A stretch of DNA of 21,290 nucleotides from Entrophospora sp. SA101 (lineage: Eukaryota; Glomeromycota; Glomeromycetes; Entrophosporales; Entrophosporaceae): positions 125,073-146,362 of the forward strand of contig CAUDNR010004079.1 in NCBI GenBank assembly GCA_958430865.1, given 5' to 3'. The position numbers and the translations under genes are program-made. This document shows, one piece after another, positions 9,136-18,487 of the stretch. Within the stretch, counting starts at the first letter, position 1, and every line of letters starts with the position of its first letter. The notes below the pieces were generated by a model. It searched no databases. It was not told the DNA's origin and saw nothing but the letters and a program-made list of their open reading frames with translations.

Positions 9136-11026
9136 ATGAAAAATACCAATCATAACGGAAAGAATAATAATGATGTTGGTAGCAGTACTGCTACAAAAAT
9201 GGTTACCTCCAGTGGAAAGAAAATAAAAAAAAAACGAAACTTGCTTCGCTTAAGAATTAGAGTTTTGTTTAAGGAGCATGAAGATCGGTTTTTGTTTCAT
9301 GGAGGGAATCGCATGAGCCTGACAGAGTTTAAGAAACAAGTCATTGATTATAGCATGCGAAGAAACGAAGATGTGACAAAAGAGTGAGCGTAAAATTATT
9401 AATATTTATTTATTTAATCGATTAATTGATTAATTTGTTTATTTTTATGTTAATTCAAACCTTTTATTAATAAACCTTTATTATGTTGATATGTCGATGA
9501 TAGAATGATGGATGAGGTGGCACTTTTCACTGAAGATGGTTATGAGGTGGCTAGATTTGAAGATGAGGCCAATGAACTTGAATTAGAGGATTCATTTAAA
9601 AACAATGAAGCTGTAGTTTTCCTTACAAAGCAATCAAATAGTATCCTATACAGATATGACAGAGAATTCGGTAAATATATTTGTTTTTCTTTTTTTACTC
9701 TTTTCTATTAGACATAAACAAATGCCTTTTTTTTTTTTTACCATAGATTTAGATAGCCCGTATTCAGAATTGAATGTACATGGAAAACGTGGTTATGATT
9801 GTGTTACTGATTTTACAACAGATACAAATGATAACATTCTTCGTGGACCACAAAATGACATGGTTTTGCATAACAATTGGCTAGTTACTTCCATCAATAA
9901 TAGTGTTAAGACTGACAATGATGAGAAGTATGTGGTAAATTGGCCAAATAAGAAGAGAAAGGTTGATGGTGTGGATGGTGTTAATGATGAAGTAGACGAT
10001 AGTAATAACGAAAATACAATAATTATTGGCGATGGTACTAATGATGAAGTGGACGATAGTAATAACGAAAATACAATAATTATTAGTGATGGTGCTAATG
10101 ATAACGTGGATGATAGTAATAATGAAAATATTGGTGATGGTGCTAACGATAACGTGGATGATAGTAATAATGAAAATATTGATGATGGTGTTAATGATGA
10201 CGTGGATGATATTAATAATGAAAATATTAGTGATGATGCTAATGGTGACGTGGATGATATTAATAATGAAAATACAATAATTACTGATAATGGCATTATT
10301 GATGAGGTGGATGATAATAATAATGAAAATACAATAATTACTGATAATGGCAATACTGATGATGTGGATGATAGTAATAATGAAAATACAATAATTACTG
10401 ATAATGTCACTACTGATGAGGTGGATAATAATAATGAAAATGCAATAATTACTAATAATGGCACTAGTGATGAGGTGGATGATATTAATAATGAAAATAC
10501 AATAATTACTGATAATAATACTAATGATGGTAGTAATAATGAAAATACCATGGCTATTGATGATAATACTAATGATGAGACGGATGATGGCAACAATGAA
10601 AGTATGATAGATGATAGTAATAATGATGAGACAGATGATAGTGATAATGAAAAAGTTGACAGCCAATCTAAAGAATCATCTGCCAGCGGAAAAGAAAATT
10701 CAAGTGATTCATCTGATTCATCTGATTCTGATAGTTCTTCTGATAGTTCTTCTGATAGTTCCTCTGATAGTTCTCCTGATAGTTCTTCTGATAGTGAAAG
10801 TAAAGATGGTAGAGGCGATGTTGGTAAAGGCAATCCTGGTAAAGATGATGACGACAGTGATGGCTCAACTTCATCCTCAAATACTAGTGATGAAAATGAT
10901 GACGATGATCATGAAAAGGGAGATAATGAAAAGGGAGATAATGAAAAGGGAGATAATGAAAAGGGAGATAATGAAAAGGGAGATAATGAAAAGAGAGATA
11001 ATGAAAAGGGAGATGATGAAAAGGGA

Positions 11027-11088
<62 letters not shown>

Positions 11089-11266
11089 CGACGACGACGA
11101 CGACGATGATGAAGATGACGATGATGAAAAAGAAGACGATGATGACGATGATGACGATGATGACGATGATGACAAACAATACACTGATGATCTTGATCAT
11201 TTAGCAAAAAGTCTACAGACTTTATGTCCATCATTTTATAATAATGGCAAAAAAAGAAAGAAATAA
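9136..11266 (+). CDS. Acidic repeat protein with possible ubiquitin-like N-terminal domain, three exons
   Basis: Exons 9136-9383, 9504-9670 and 9747-11266 give 644 aa. Residues about 35-137 look like a compact alpha/beta domain: a basic strand (LLRLRIRVLF), a helix (SLTEFKKQVIDYSMRR), then VALFTEDGYEVARFEDEANEL and NNEAVVFLT. This order resembles a ubiquitin-like fold such as the coilin N-terminal domain, but that is an inference from pattern only. A KKRKV nuclear localisation signal follows near residue 207. Residues about 218-445 are 12-13 imperfect units of 16-19 residues with core VDDxNNENTII. Next come a Ser/Asp tract (SSDSSDSDSSSDSS, a casein-kinase-2-like substrate run), eight EKGDN-type pentapeptides and long poly-Asp runs. 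The protein ends in KKRKK. It is probably nuclear, perhaps a nucleolar or Cajal-body-like acidic scaffold. Exon phases match exactly, supporting the model. Confidence 0.75.
9983..10640 (+). repeat. Coding minisatellite, 48-57-bp units
   Basis: About 13 head-to-tail units encode variants of NDEVDDSNNENTIITDNGT. Units differ mainly by presence or absence of a three-codon block (TII/TIIT region), so unit length changes by whole codons (16, 18 or 19 residues) and the frame is kept throughout. This indicates expansion by recombination or slippage under selection for the reading frame. Confidence 0.9.
10907..11033 (+). repeat. 15-bp coding tandem repeat (DNEKG)n
   Basis: Eight near-identical 15-bp units (GATAATGAAAAGGGA core) encode D-N-E-K-G. 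The first unit has His, one has Arg for Gly, and the last has Asp for Asn. Identity at synonymous positions points to a recent expansion. Confidence 0.9.
11027..11172 (+). repeat. GAT/GAC trinucleotide repeat encoding poly-Asp
   Basis: A run of about 30 Asp codons (GAT then GAC) is followed by Glu/Lys interruptions and a second run of about 14. The long pure GAT part is a likely hypermutable microsatellite; mixed GAT/GAC use in the 3' part suggests an older, stabilised section. Confidence 0.95.
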
Positions 11267-11324
11267 GGGACAGAATTTTGATTTTTTGATATTATAATAA
11301 TTGCATAATAAATGTATAAAAATA

Positions 11325-11388
11325 TTTATCCCATAAACTGTAATCACATGTTACAAGCTTCTGCAGCATATACAGTTTATGGGATAAA
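11325..11388. repeat. Perfect 18-bp inverted repeat with 28-nt loop (hairpin)
   Basis: TTTATCCCATAAACTGTA (11325-11342) is exactly reverse-complementary to 11371-11388. The loop is 11343-11370. It lies 58 bp after the stop codon of the acidic-repeat gene, so it is probably in that 3' UTR or just beyond it. It could be a 3'-end RNA structure, a small-RNA precursor or a tiny fold-back mobile element. Confidence 0.85.
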
Positions 11389-12013
11389 GTTCATCGCAAA
11401 TAATTTCCTTAACCCGATCTTTCTTATAACTTCCCAGCCAGATACATCATTACCCTGATTGATCATAATGATATTATTATTATATAATGAAAAATTTAAT
11501 TTGCTGTTGTTATTAATACAAGAATGCCTATTTACTATCATATTAATAACTTATTTCGAAAAATTGAAAAATAAAAATTGCATTATTTAATCAAACTTTA
11601 GCAATTGATTCATCATGTTTTCTATTTTAAAACTTTAAACCTTGTCTCGTGTACTATTTAAAGGTTATTCTACGTACCAATATTAATATTGACTAATCTA
11701 TATTACTAAAGCACATTTTCTATTATTAATATTGTGTGCGTTTACTATTACGCGTAGTTAACTTCAAAGTTCAAAAATATCAAGTTAACACAACTCGTGC
11801 GTGTGTGAAAAAGTTGCTCTACATGCCTATGCTTCAAACACGAGTATTAAAGACAATTTGGTTTTATGAAATGTGGTTTGTAAAACTTTTTGCATTTTTA
11901 TAATGCAAATTTATAAATAATTAGCTTTATACAACCAAACCTCGTTTCAATGAGTCTGGTTAGTAATCGAGTTTCAACGAATTTTTATAAGCGCAGTAAT
12001 ACTTTAAACATCC

Positions 12014-12107
12014 GTTGATTTATGCAAAGCAAAATCCCAATCGTTCGTTTATCCTATAATTACCAGAAGTTCTGCTCTGCGTTTGATTCCAATTATAATA
12101 TTTATAA
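12014..12107 (+). repeat. Dispersed repeat, copy A
   Basis: This aligns by eye to 19430-19536 over about 95 bp with small indels: TTGATT..AAAGC, CCAAT.GTT, TATAATTACC, TCTGCTC.GC, TTTGATT.CAAT, TTTATA. Such sharing between two unrelated spacers indicates the remnant of a repetitive element, for example an LTR end or MITE. The family cannot be named here. Confidence 0.6.
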
Positions 12108-12214
12108 TTAAAAATGTTCATAAGAATGCCAATAATTAATATCAATCATCCAATTAAATTAAATGTAATACAGTAAACCTTATTTTATTTTTCGCGGCTT
12201 GATTTTTTTTAAAT

Positions 12215-13438
12215 ATGAGGACTAAAAACACCAGAGGACGAAAGCCAAGGCCTACTACTGTAGCTCCTATTAATAAAATAAACTTCTCAATAAAAAGAGC
12301 CCCACACATAATTGTTAGTGATGATGAATCACCTAACAAAAGAATACGAAACGAGTTGAATAATAATAATATTGATGATGATAGTGATACTGATGCGTCG
12401 ACGAATGGTAAATAATAATACTATACGTGTTGTGTTAATAAATCAACCATATTTACAGTTATATATATTTATTATTAATATTTATTTAGAGAATTATAAA
12501 ATGCTATTGGAAAATTACAACAGGCTTGTTAATAATTATAATGATCTAAAAAATGACAACAATAATCTAAGTAATAAAATTGAAAATATGTCAATAGTAA
12601 TGAATAATTTGTTAGAAGAAATGAAAAGTATTAATAGGAATAATAGTAGTAATGAATATCAAGTTACGGAGAATATTAAGGTAAAAAGATATTTATTGGA
12701 GAATGATACTTAATTAACTTTAATTAACTTAATTTTTATTATTATTATTAATATTATAATCAAAAGAGAATAATCAAAGATGCATATCGACGAGACTTGT
12801 TTGTCAAAGAGAAATATCCTCAAGATGTAGTTATTGAAAAATTCACTCGTCAAACATTAATGAACAATTTTCCAGATGACGAAAGATACAGTGAAAGAGA
12901 GAAGTGGGATGTTGTGTGGTTTACTCTTAGAGGACCTTCTTTAGAATTGTTTAGAATAATTAGAGGGAACGCTGTGAGAAGAATTAAAACTACATTATTT
13001 CAAAAATTTAAGAAGTTGGAGGCGATAAACAATGACGCGTCTATGAATCAAATATTGGAGTGGAAAAACAAAAAACCAACAAGAGATGTTCTCTTATTAT
13101 TAAATGAAATTGAGGAAGATGAAGATCGAACTTATTTAGAAGTCATTACACGACTTGCATTTTCTCATGATAAAGGTAAAGTGAATGGTACTAACAAGAG
13201 TTTTGTCTGGGCAATTATAAATGGCTTCATAAGTGCAGATAATGACTCATTGCATCTTGATGAGACTGTAATTATTCCATTAATGGAGAAATATCAAGTA
13301 AATTATCATTTATTATAATAAAATTAATTAATTAATAATAAATAAATAAATTAATTCATACATAAATCATTCATTCATCCATTTTAGAGAGAGGTAGATG
13401 GTGATAGTCATAATATTGATGTTAAATTAGAATTTTAA
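12215..13438 (+). CDS. Unrecognised AT-hook-like / coiled-coil protein, four exons
   Basis: I do not recognise the family. Exons 12215-12407, 12490-12680, 12767-13297 and 13388-13438 splice in frame to 321 aa. The N-terminus has RGRKPRP (residues 7-13), resembling an AT-hook minor-groove-binding core. An acidic Asp/Ser/Asn tract (about 34-63) follows, then a likely coiled coil (about 66-112: NYKMLLENYNRLVNNYNDLK, NKIENMSIVMNNLLEEM). A globular C-terminal domain follows (about 129-300), with LFVKEKYP, FTRQTLMNNF, REKWDVVWFTLRGPSLELF, RGNAVRRIKT, LFQKFKKLE and a TNKSFVWAIINGF block. It may be a chromatin- or DNA-binding protein, but this rests on the short N-terminal motif only. If the last intron is kept, the protein ends at 13318 as VNYHLL (311 aa); if spliced, it ends REVDGDSHNIDVKLEF. 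The exon 3 acceptor at 12766 was chosen because it alone keeps the frame. Confidence 0.7.
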
Positions 13439-14262
13439 GAGATCTGGTTGGTTCTTGTAGATTTATTTGGCACAATTTTTTTAAAAAGTATCATTTTGTG
13501 GAATTTTTCTTTTTCTTATAGCAATGGAAATTATTTTTATAGAAACACAACCTTGTTTCTAGTTATTTTATTATTAAAACAAGGATTAAACAAATTATAA
13601 ATTTTATTGATAATCTTAAGCTATATTTTCTATTATAAATGATAAATGATGAAAATTTGATTGATTTATTCATTACTTTAAAAAGTGATCCCAGATAATC
13701 TTTTTATTTGTCTTCTAATTAATCCCTCCCATGCCACGATTTGAACGTTTATTTAATTTAAATCAATTTACTCGATAATGTTTTTAGATAAAATTTACTG
13801 ATTAATAGGAAGTACACTTGTAAAGAAAGACCTCTCTTTTATTTATTCCTTGTTAAGCCCGAAGAAATGATTTTTTCTTGGCATGTTTAATAAGAATAAA
13901 CGTCACGTAAAAAGTTTTGATCGTATGTCACGTGTAATGAACTTTATTGCGTCTCGCTTTAACAACTATTATATATAGATAAAAAAGATAAAGATATTAT
14001 TAATTATTCATTGCAATCAAAATTTTCTCCTTTTGGTTTTGTTCTGATTCTTCTCAAAGAATCCAGTTTATTTAAGGTTAGCAAGCAACCTTTTTCATCA
14101 GGAGAAAAATTATAAATGAATTATGCTATACAAATTAAATGAAATTTAATATTAATATGGACATTTTGATGTTCATATTACCTCTCATTGTTTAAAACCT
14201 GTTAAAAACTTGTTTAAAAAAATTTTTTTATACAAAAATTTTTTTCGTTAGATAATAAAATT
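13439..14262. other. Intergenic spacer / carrier promoter
   Basis: About 820 bp of AT-rich non-coding DNA. It contains two TCACGT motifs (13903-13908 and 13928-13933) and a TATATATAGATA string near 13970. No reading frame or RNA gene is supported. Confidence 0.5.
13903..13934 (+). promoter_or_regulatory. Paired TCACGT motifs, one a full CACGTG E-box
   Basis: TCACGT at 13903 and GTCACGTG ending at 13934 are spaced 25 bp apart, about 330-360 bp upstream of the carrier ATG and before a TATA-like string. CACGTG is the classic bHLH (Cbf1/Pho4-type) site in fungi. The same hexamer occurs at 17936-17941 and 20988-20993. The role is inferred. Confidence 0.35.
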
Positions 14263-15838
14263 ATGACAACAGAAAGTGAGAGTAGCGGTGGTATCGTTAG
14301 AATAATTAAAGATTTAGCCAGTGGAACTGTCGGAGGAATTTGCCAAGTGTTAGTTGGGCAGGTAGATTTACAGCTTCACTTTTTCTTGGATTCATTTATT
14401 ATTGTTATTTTTATTTATATAATTATTATAATTATGATTATTTTTGATTTAAAAAGCCATTCGACACAGTTAAAGTGGTAGGTTAATAAGTATGAGAGAA
14501 ATGTGAGAAGGGCAAAAGAAATTGAAGAATCCCATTCAACTTCACAATTCTCATAAATCTTGGTAAAAAAAATCATGCATGCGTACATTCCTACATGCAA
14601 TCATACACACACACATATCCATTAACGCGTGCAATTAACATCTATTATAAAGAGACTCCAAACGCAACCAACAACAAAACTTGGTGAACAACCAAGGTTT
14701 ACTGGAATGTTGGATTGTGTTCAAAAAACCAAGAAAAATGAAGGATTTAGAGCTTTTTACAAGGTGAGATAAAAGAAACCTTTTACACTCTTTTTCACAC
14801 CCACACACAAGAAGATTATTACTTATTTTTAACAGATCAATCAATAATTAGGGAACTACAACTCCATTGGTTGGTGTTGGTGCATGTGTTTCCATTCAAT
14901 TTGGGGCATTGGAATTTATGAAAAGGTTCTTTAACGAAAGGAATGGATACACTGGTGGTTTAACTAGCCCTCAATTATATTTAGCTGGTGCCATCGCAGG
15001 AATTGCTAATTCTGTGGTGTCTGGTAAACTTTGTTTATTTGCATGTTTCTTTTTAATTGATGAATTGATTGATCGAGTGTGATTAATCTAAATCTGGTTT
15101 AATGAATTTTTTTATAAAGGTCCTGTTGAACATATTCGTACACGTAAGCTTTATCATTCCTTCTTCATCTTTTCTTTTTTCCACTATAAAGTAGTAATGT
15201 TAATTCATAAAAGTCTATTATTTACTCAAAAATAGGACTTCAGGTTCAAATCACATCCACCACTGATATTAAACCATCATCAAAAGCAGTTTCAACAAAA
15301 ATATACTCTGGGCCAATTGATTGCATTAGGCAGATATATTCTTCATATGGCATGAAGGGAATATATAAAGGACAAACCATAACAATGATTCGAGAATTTC
15401 AAGGTTATGGTGCGTACTTTCTTGTTTACGAATATCTTTTTCAAAAAGCAATGTCAAGAGAGCAAAAGAAACGCAGCGAGATTGAAAGTTGGAAATCGTG
15501 TTTATATGGCGCGGCAGCAGGTTTGCATCATGATTGGTTGTTGTAATAGAAATGTTCATTAATAATTTAACAAATATCAATATTATTATTTAGGATATGG
15601 AATGTGGTTGTCAGTTTACCCAGTGGATGTGATTAAAAGTAAAATACAAACTGACGGATTTAGTGGAGAGGAAAGACAATATAAAGGAATAATAGATTGC
15701 GCCAGAAAAACTTTTCGCAAAGAAGGAATCAATGGATTCTTCAAGGGTTTTGGTACTTGTATTCTACGTGCTGGTCCTGTTAATGCATCTACTTTTGTGG
15801 CATTCGAAATGGCAATGAGAGTCTTTGATAAATTATAA
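14263..15838 (+). CDS. YMC1-like mitochondrial carrier (SLC25 family), seven exons
   Basis: Exons 14263-14361, 14457-14477, 14653-14763, 14852-15023, 15120-15143, 15236-15520 and 15594-15838 splice in frame to 318 aa, the normal length for a mitochondrial carrier. Three signature motifs are present: PFDTVKVRLQ (34), PVEHIRTRLQ (136) and PVDVIKSKIQ (247). Each is followed in its repeat by a Gly-rich block (GFRAFYKG, MKGIYKG, GINGFFKG). The GVGACVSIQFG and PVEHIR strings fit the fungal Ymc1/Ymc2 branch and its amino-acid carrier relatives (carnitine/ornithine-like clade). The product should be a six-helix inner-membrane exchanger; the substrate is not certain. Exons 2 (21 nt) and 5 (24 nt) are microexons that each encode one signature motif. 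The model is strongly supported because all seven exons restore family sequence with correct phases. Confidence 0.93.
14457..14477 (+). other. 21-nt microexon encoding PFDTVKV
   Basis: Phase 0 on both sides, flanked by AAAAAG and GTAGGT. It encodes the first carrier signature motif exactly, so skipping it would delete seven residues in frame, including the conserved Pro, Asp and Lys. Confidence 0.88.
15120..15143 (+). other. 24-nt microexon encoding the second carrier motif
   Basis: With one base from the exon before and two from the exon after, it encodes G-P-V-E-H-I-R-T-R. Its flanks are AAAG and GTAAGC. Skipping it would remove eight codons in frame, including the conserved Pro, Glu and Arg. 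Confidence 0.88.
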
Positions 15839-16030
15839 AACTTATTATGTGTGTATATATATATGTGTGTGTATATTTACATATAATAAAATTATTATTA
15901 TTATAATAAATAAACTTTGTATTTCCAGTCGACTGCTTAAAATAAAATCATAATGATAGATTGCAAATAATAATATACAAACAAATTAAGATTAACATAT
16001 AACAACAGCAAGATTCAGAAATAGTGTACA
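15839..16030. other. Short convergent 3' spacer with (TG/TA)n tract
   Basis: Between the carrier stop and the F-box stop there are only 192 bp, including an alternating TG/TA simple tract at about 15846-15880 and an AATAAA-like signal near 15906. Both 3' UTRs must share or overlap this space. Confidence 0.5.
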
Positions 16031-17818
16031 TCATTTTAAAACAAAATCATCATAAAATTCGTCATCATCTATAATTTCATCAATAATATTATCATAATCG
16101 TAGTCATATTCATCATCGTACCCATAATCGTACTCATCACCGTAATGATAATCATAATCGTCGTCACTATAATCAAAGAATATTTCATCATCTGGTACAT
16201 CAACAAACTCGTACCAGTTTTCCTTCCATGGTATTCCTGTCAACTCACGATTTGAAAGAATATCAAAATCTTCATACAATAAAGTGCTATCGGTTCTAAT
16301 GTTGACAACTCCCACCTTTTTTTTGGCTCGTTTCATCACACCATCAGAAATATTTATTTCAGATGCCAGGATTTTCAACGTCTTTAGCGTATTACCCTGA
16401 CGCTTCATTACAACGTTGATATGTTTGTCACTTATACACGGTAATTTTTCAATGAACAAATATTCCAATCCTGCTTCACATTTTGCGAAGAACCTCTCCA
16501 AATTTTCAAGTTCACTACTCCACTTTGTGCTAATTATCAAAGATTTTAGACTAACTGGTATGCTGGCTCCAATAAGTGAAAGCGAATCGTCAGTATACTC
16601 AAAAGATCCAGTTATACTTAATTTTTTGAGCCTTGTACACGATTCCAATAAACGAAGAAAACAATCTAATAAAGGATTTGTAAATGTTATCGAAAATTCC
16701 TCCAAGTTGTTTGAGCATTTTTCAGTAATATTACGGACGACTTGTAAGCAAGAATCTGTTTGAGTATGATCACATTGTAAAGCTCCTAAATATAATTTTT
16801 TTAACATCTGACCGTACTTGTCAATCAATATATTCATGGATGAAGGTGGTGGACGTGTATGCCTGAAATCAAGTTCTGTTAGTTTTGGAAGCTGTTTGAC
16901 ATGTAACTGTTCCAATAACTCTTCATCCACATTTTCACAGCCATTAAATGCCAAGTGCTGTAAATTTTCCAAATCTGTTATTCCTTCTAACTCATCCATT
17001 TTATCAGATATAAACGTAGCATAATGGAAAACCAAATAAGTTAAAGTTTGCGAATGTTTCCCTAAAGCAGAAACAATAGAATTGTCATACACATTAAAAT
17101 TATGAAATTCAAGCTTTCGTAATGCCTTTTGGTTAGTGATCAACGTAATCAGTTCTTTTATTTCTTCTTGATCAGAATTATTTACATAATCTATATCTGG
17201 ACCCTCGACTATTAGTACTTCGATTCTACGACAAGTTTTGGCCATCTCTTTATAAATATTATCTTTTTGAAATTTACCATAACAGCAAAATTCTCTAATC
17301 AGCGAAAACGGACTGTTGTTGTTAACCTTGCGACAAAATATTGGTGCTAAAGGTATCATCTGACCTGTTTCAATTGATAAATTAAGAAAAGCAGACGATC
17401 TATTCATAAATAATTTACATAAGACATTTGTAACCAGTAGCCAGTCATCAACCGAGAATCTACCGTTCGACCAATGTTCAACAGAGTTGTAAATGTCCAA
17501 GTAGTTGAGGGATCTTAAATATTTAGGATAATTAAAAGTAGCTGATTTTTTCTTGAAGAAATGCTTGTTGTATTTTTTAAAAAATTTTCCTTCCTTAACA
17601 CTAAGTTCCTCCTCATTTATACATGATAAATATGTTTCAACTAACTTTGCAGATCTGTCTAATCTTGTTAGAAGAAAAGGTTTACTCCACAATTTTTCTA
17701 CTATAGTAAGGCACCATAATTTGTTTATTAATAAACATGAATGTAAAGAAGCCTTGTCATTGTCACTAAGAAAACTTATTACAGCATGTATACAGTCTGA
17801 AGGTAAGAGGTTTGTCAT
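16031..17818 (-). CDS. F-box protein with leucine-rich repeats
   Basis: A single exon encodes 595 aa. The N-terminus (residues 4-48: LLPSDCIHAVISFLSDNDK ... LLINKLWCLTIVEKLWSKP) is an F-box, which binds Skp1 in SCF ubiquitin ligases. From about residue 200 to 480 there are irregular LRR-type units (LRKLEFHNFNVYDNSIVSAL, LENLQHLAFNGCENVDEELL, LTELDFRHTR, LKKLSITGSFEYTDDSLSLI, LKSLIISTKW), the usual substrate-binding part. The last about 55 residues are an unusual Asp/Tyr/Glu tail with repeated YDY and DYGYDDEYDYDYD strings. F-box/LRR proteins of this style are a hugely expanded family in arbuscular mycorrhizal fungi, so a single-exon member is expected. The substrate is unknown. The gene runs convergent with the carrier. 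Confidence 0.88.
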   Translation of the reverse strand: MTNLLPSDCIHAVISFLSDNDKASLHSCLLINKLWCLTIVEKLWSKPFLLTRLDRSAKLVETYLSCINEEELSVKEGKFFKKYNKHFFKKKSATFNYPKYLRSLNYLDIYNSVEHWSNGRFSVDDWLLVTNVLCKLFMNRSSAFLNLSIETGQMIPLAPIFCRKVNNNSPFSLIREFCCYGKFQKDNIYKEMAKTCRRIEVLIVEGPDIDYVNNSDQEEIKELITLITNQKALRKLEFHNFNVYDNSIVSALGKHSQTLTYLVFHYATFISDKMDELEGITDLENLQHLAFNGCENVDEELLEQLHVKQLPKLTELDFRHTRPPPSSMNILIDKYGQMLKKLYLGALQCDHTQTDSCLQVVRNITEKCSNNLEEFSITFTNPLLDCFLRLLESCTRLKKLSITGSFEYTDDSLSLIGASIPVSLKSLIISTKWSSELENLERFFAKCEAGLEYLFIEKLPCISDKHINVVMKRQGNTLKTLKILASEINISDGVMKRAKKKVGVVNIRTDSTLLYEDFDILSNRELTGIPWKENWYEFVDVPDDEIFFDYSDDDYDYHYGDEYDYGYDDEYDYDYDNIIDEIIDDDEFYDDFVLK

Positions 17819-18280
17819 TATTGTTATTATTTATGGAAAATTGTTGATGGACAAATAAGTGATCTGTAATAATCAGAAGGTATGGTTGGCTCGCTCCTAT
17901 TGCTACGCCATGCGGCCAAATTTCAAAATAGGTCTCACGTGATTTTAGTTTCTTACTGTCAAAATTAGATATATACGATAGTCAAGAGCTAGTCTAAATT
18001 TGGTACCAATTTCCTAAATTTAGAAATGATCGTAGTGAAAAATTCCTCGCATAGTAAAGTACATTTTTTAAAAAGAATAGAACTCTAAATAATTTTTGAG
18101 AAAATCTCTTCATTACATTAAAACTAAAGACATATTCTATCAACTAATAGAGCTATTTTTTTTAAAAGGTAGGACAGAAAGTGACTTCTATACTTTTAAA
18201 ATTTGCCCAAAATTTAGATCAAATATTCATGATGGTCATGATGATTATTTGATACATTTGATATCATCATTGACATAACA
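17819..18280. other. F-box gene promoter region
   Basis: AT-rich spacer upstream of the minus-strand F-box gene, holding a CACGTG at 17936-17941 (118 bp from the start codon) and a TTGGTACCAA palindrome near 18000. The open frames here are short, lack ATG starts and look random. Confidence 0.45.
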
Positions 18281-18487
18281 AACAATTGCATCACCCAGGT
18301 AGTAATGATACCAAGGCCATGCATAAACAAAACTCTTAACAATGCATGACTACCCAGATCTCTGGGGTTCACAAAATAAATTACTTTTCCTGATTATCAA
18401 TTATGGTTCCTTATGAATAATAAATCTGATGTTGATTGCAGATGTCAGATTTAATTAAAATTTCCTATCACAAACATGCAGTCAGGT

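Larger units (their letters stand above)
11267..12214. other. Intergenic spacer with hairpin and dispersed repeat
   Basis: About 950 bp without a supported gene. It contains the strong hairpin at 11325-11388, an inverted pair GTTAACTT/AAGTTAAC near 11757-11796, and copy A of a dispersed repeat (12014-12107). The rest is ordinary AT-rich flank and the promoter of the 12215 gene. Confidence 0.55.

Noticed and set aside
9793..10833. Long antisense open frames (346 and 261 codons) opposite the acidic-repeat gene
   Set aside because: They are by-products of a stop-free tandem repeat. Their translations are monotonous Ser/Leu/Ile or Ile/Ile strings, and the sense frame has matching splice phases and an ordered N-terminal domain.
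9983..11172. Regular repeats considered as a CRISPR array
   Set aside because: Units are head-to-tail coding repeats without unique spacers, in a eukaryotic-type gene.
10611..11204. Met-rich forward frame (197 codons) overlapping the GAT repeat
   Set aside because: It is the shifted ATG reading of the GAT repeat in the real exon.
18096..18278. 60-codon plus-strand frame before the CpG-poor island
   Set aside because: It has no ATG start, no recognisable motif and no splice context; it fits chance in AT-rich DNA.
18298..18354. Inverted repeats GGTAGT/ACTACC and CATGCAT/ATGCATG as a tRNA or structured RNA
   Set aside because: The arms are short and no tRNA arm or A/B box pattern is present; it is probably a chance structure in a decayed element.
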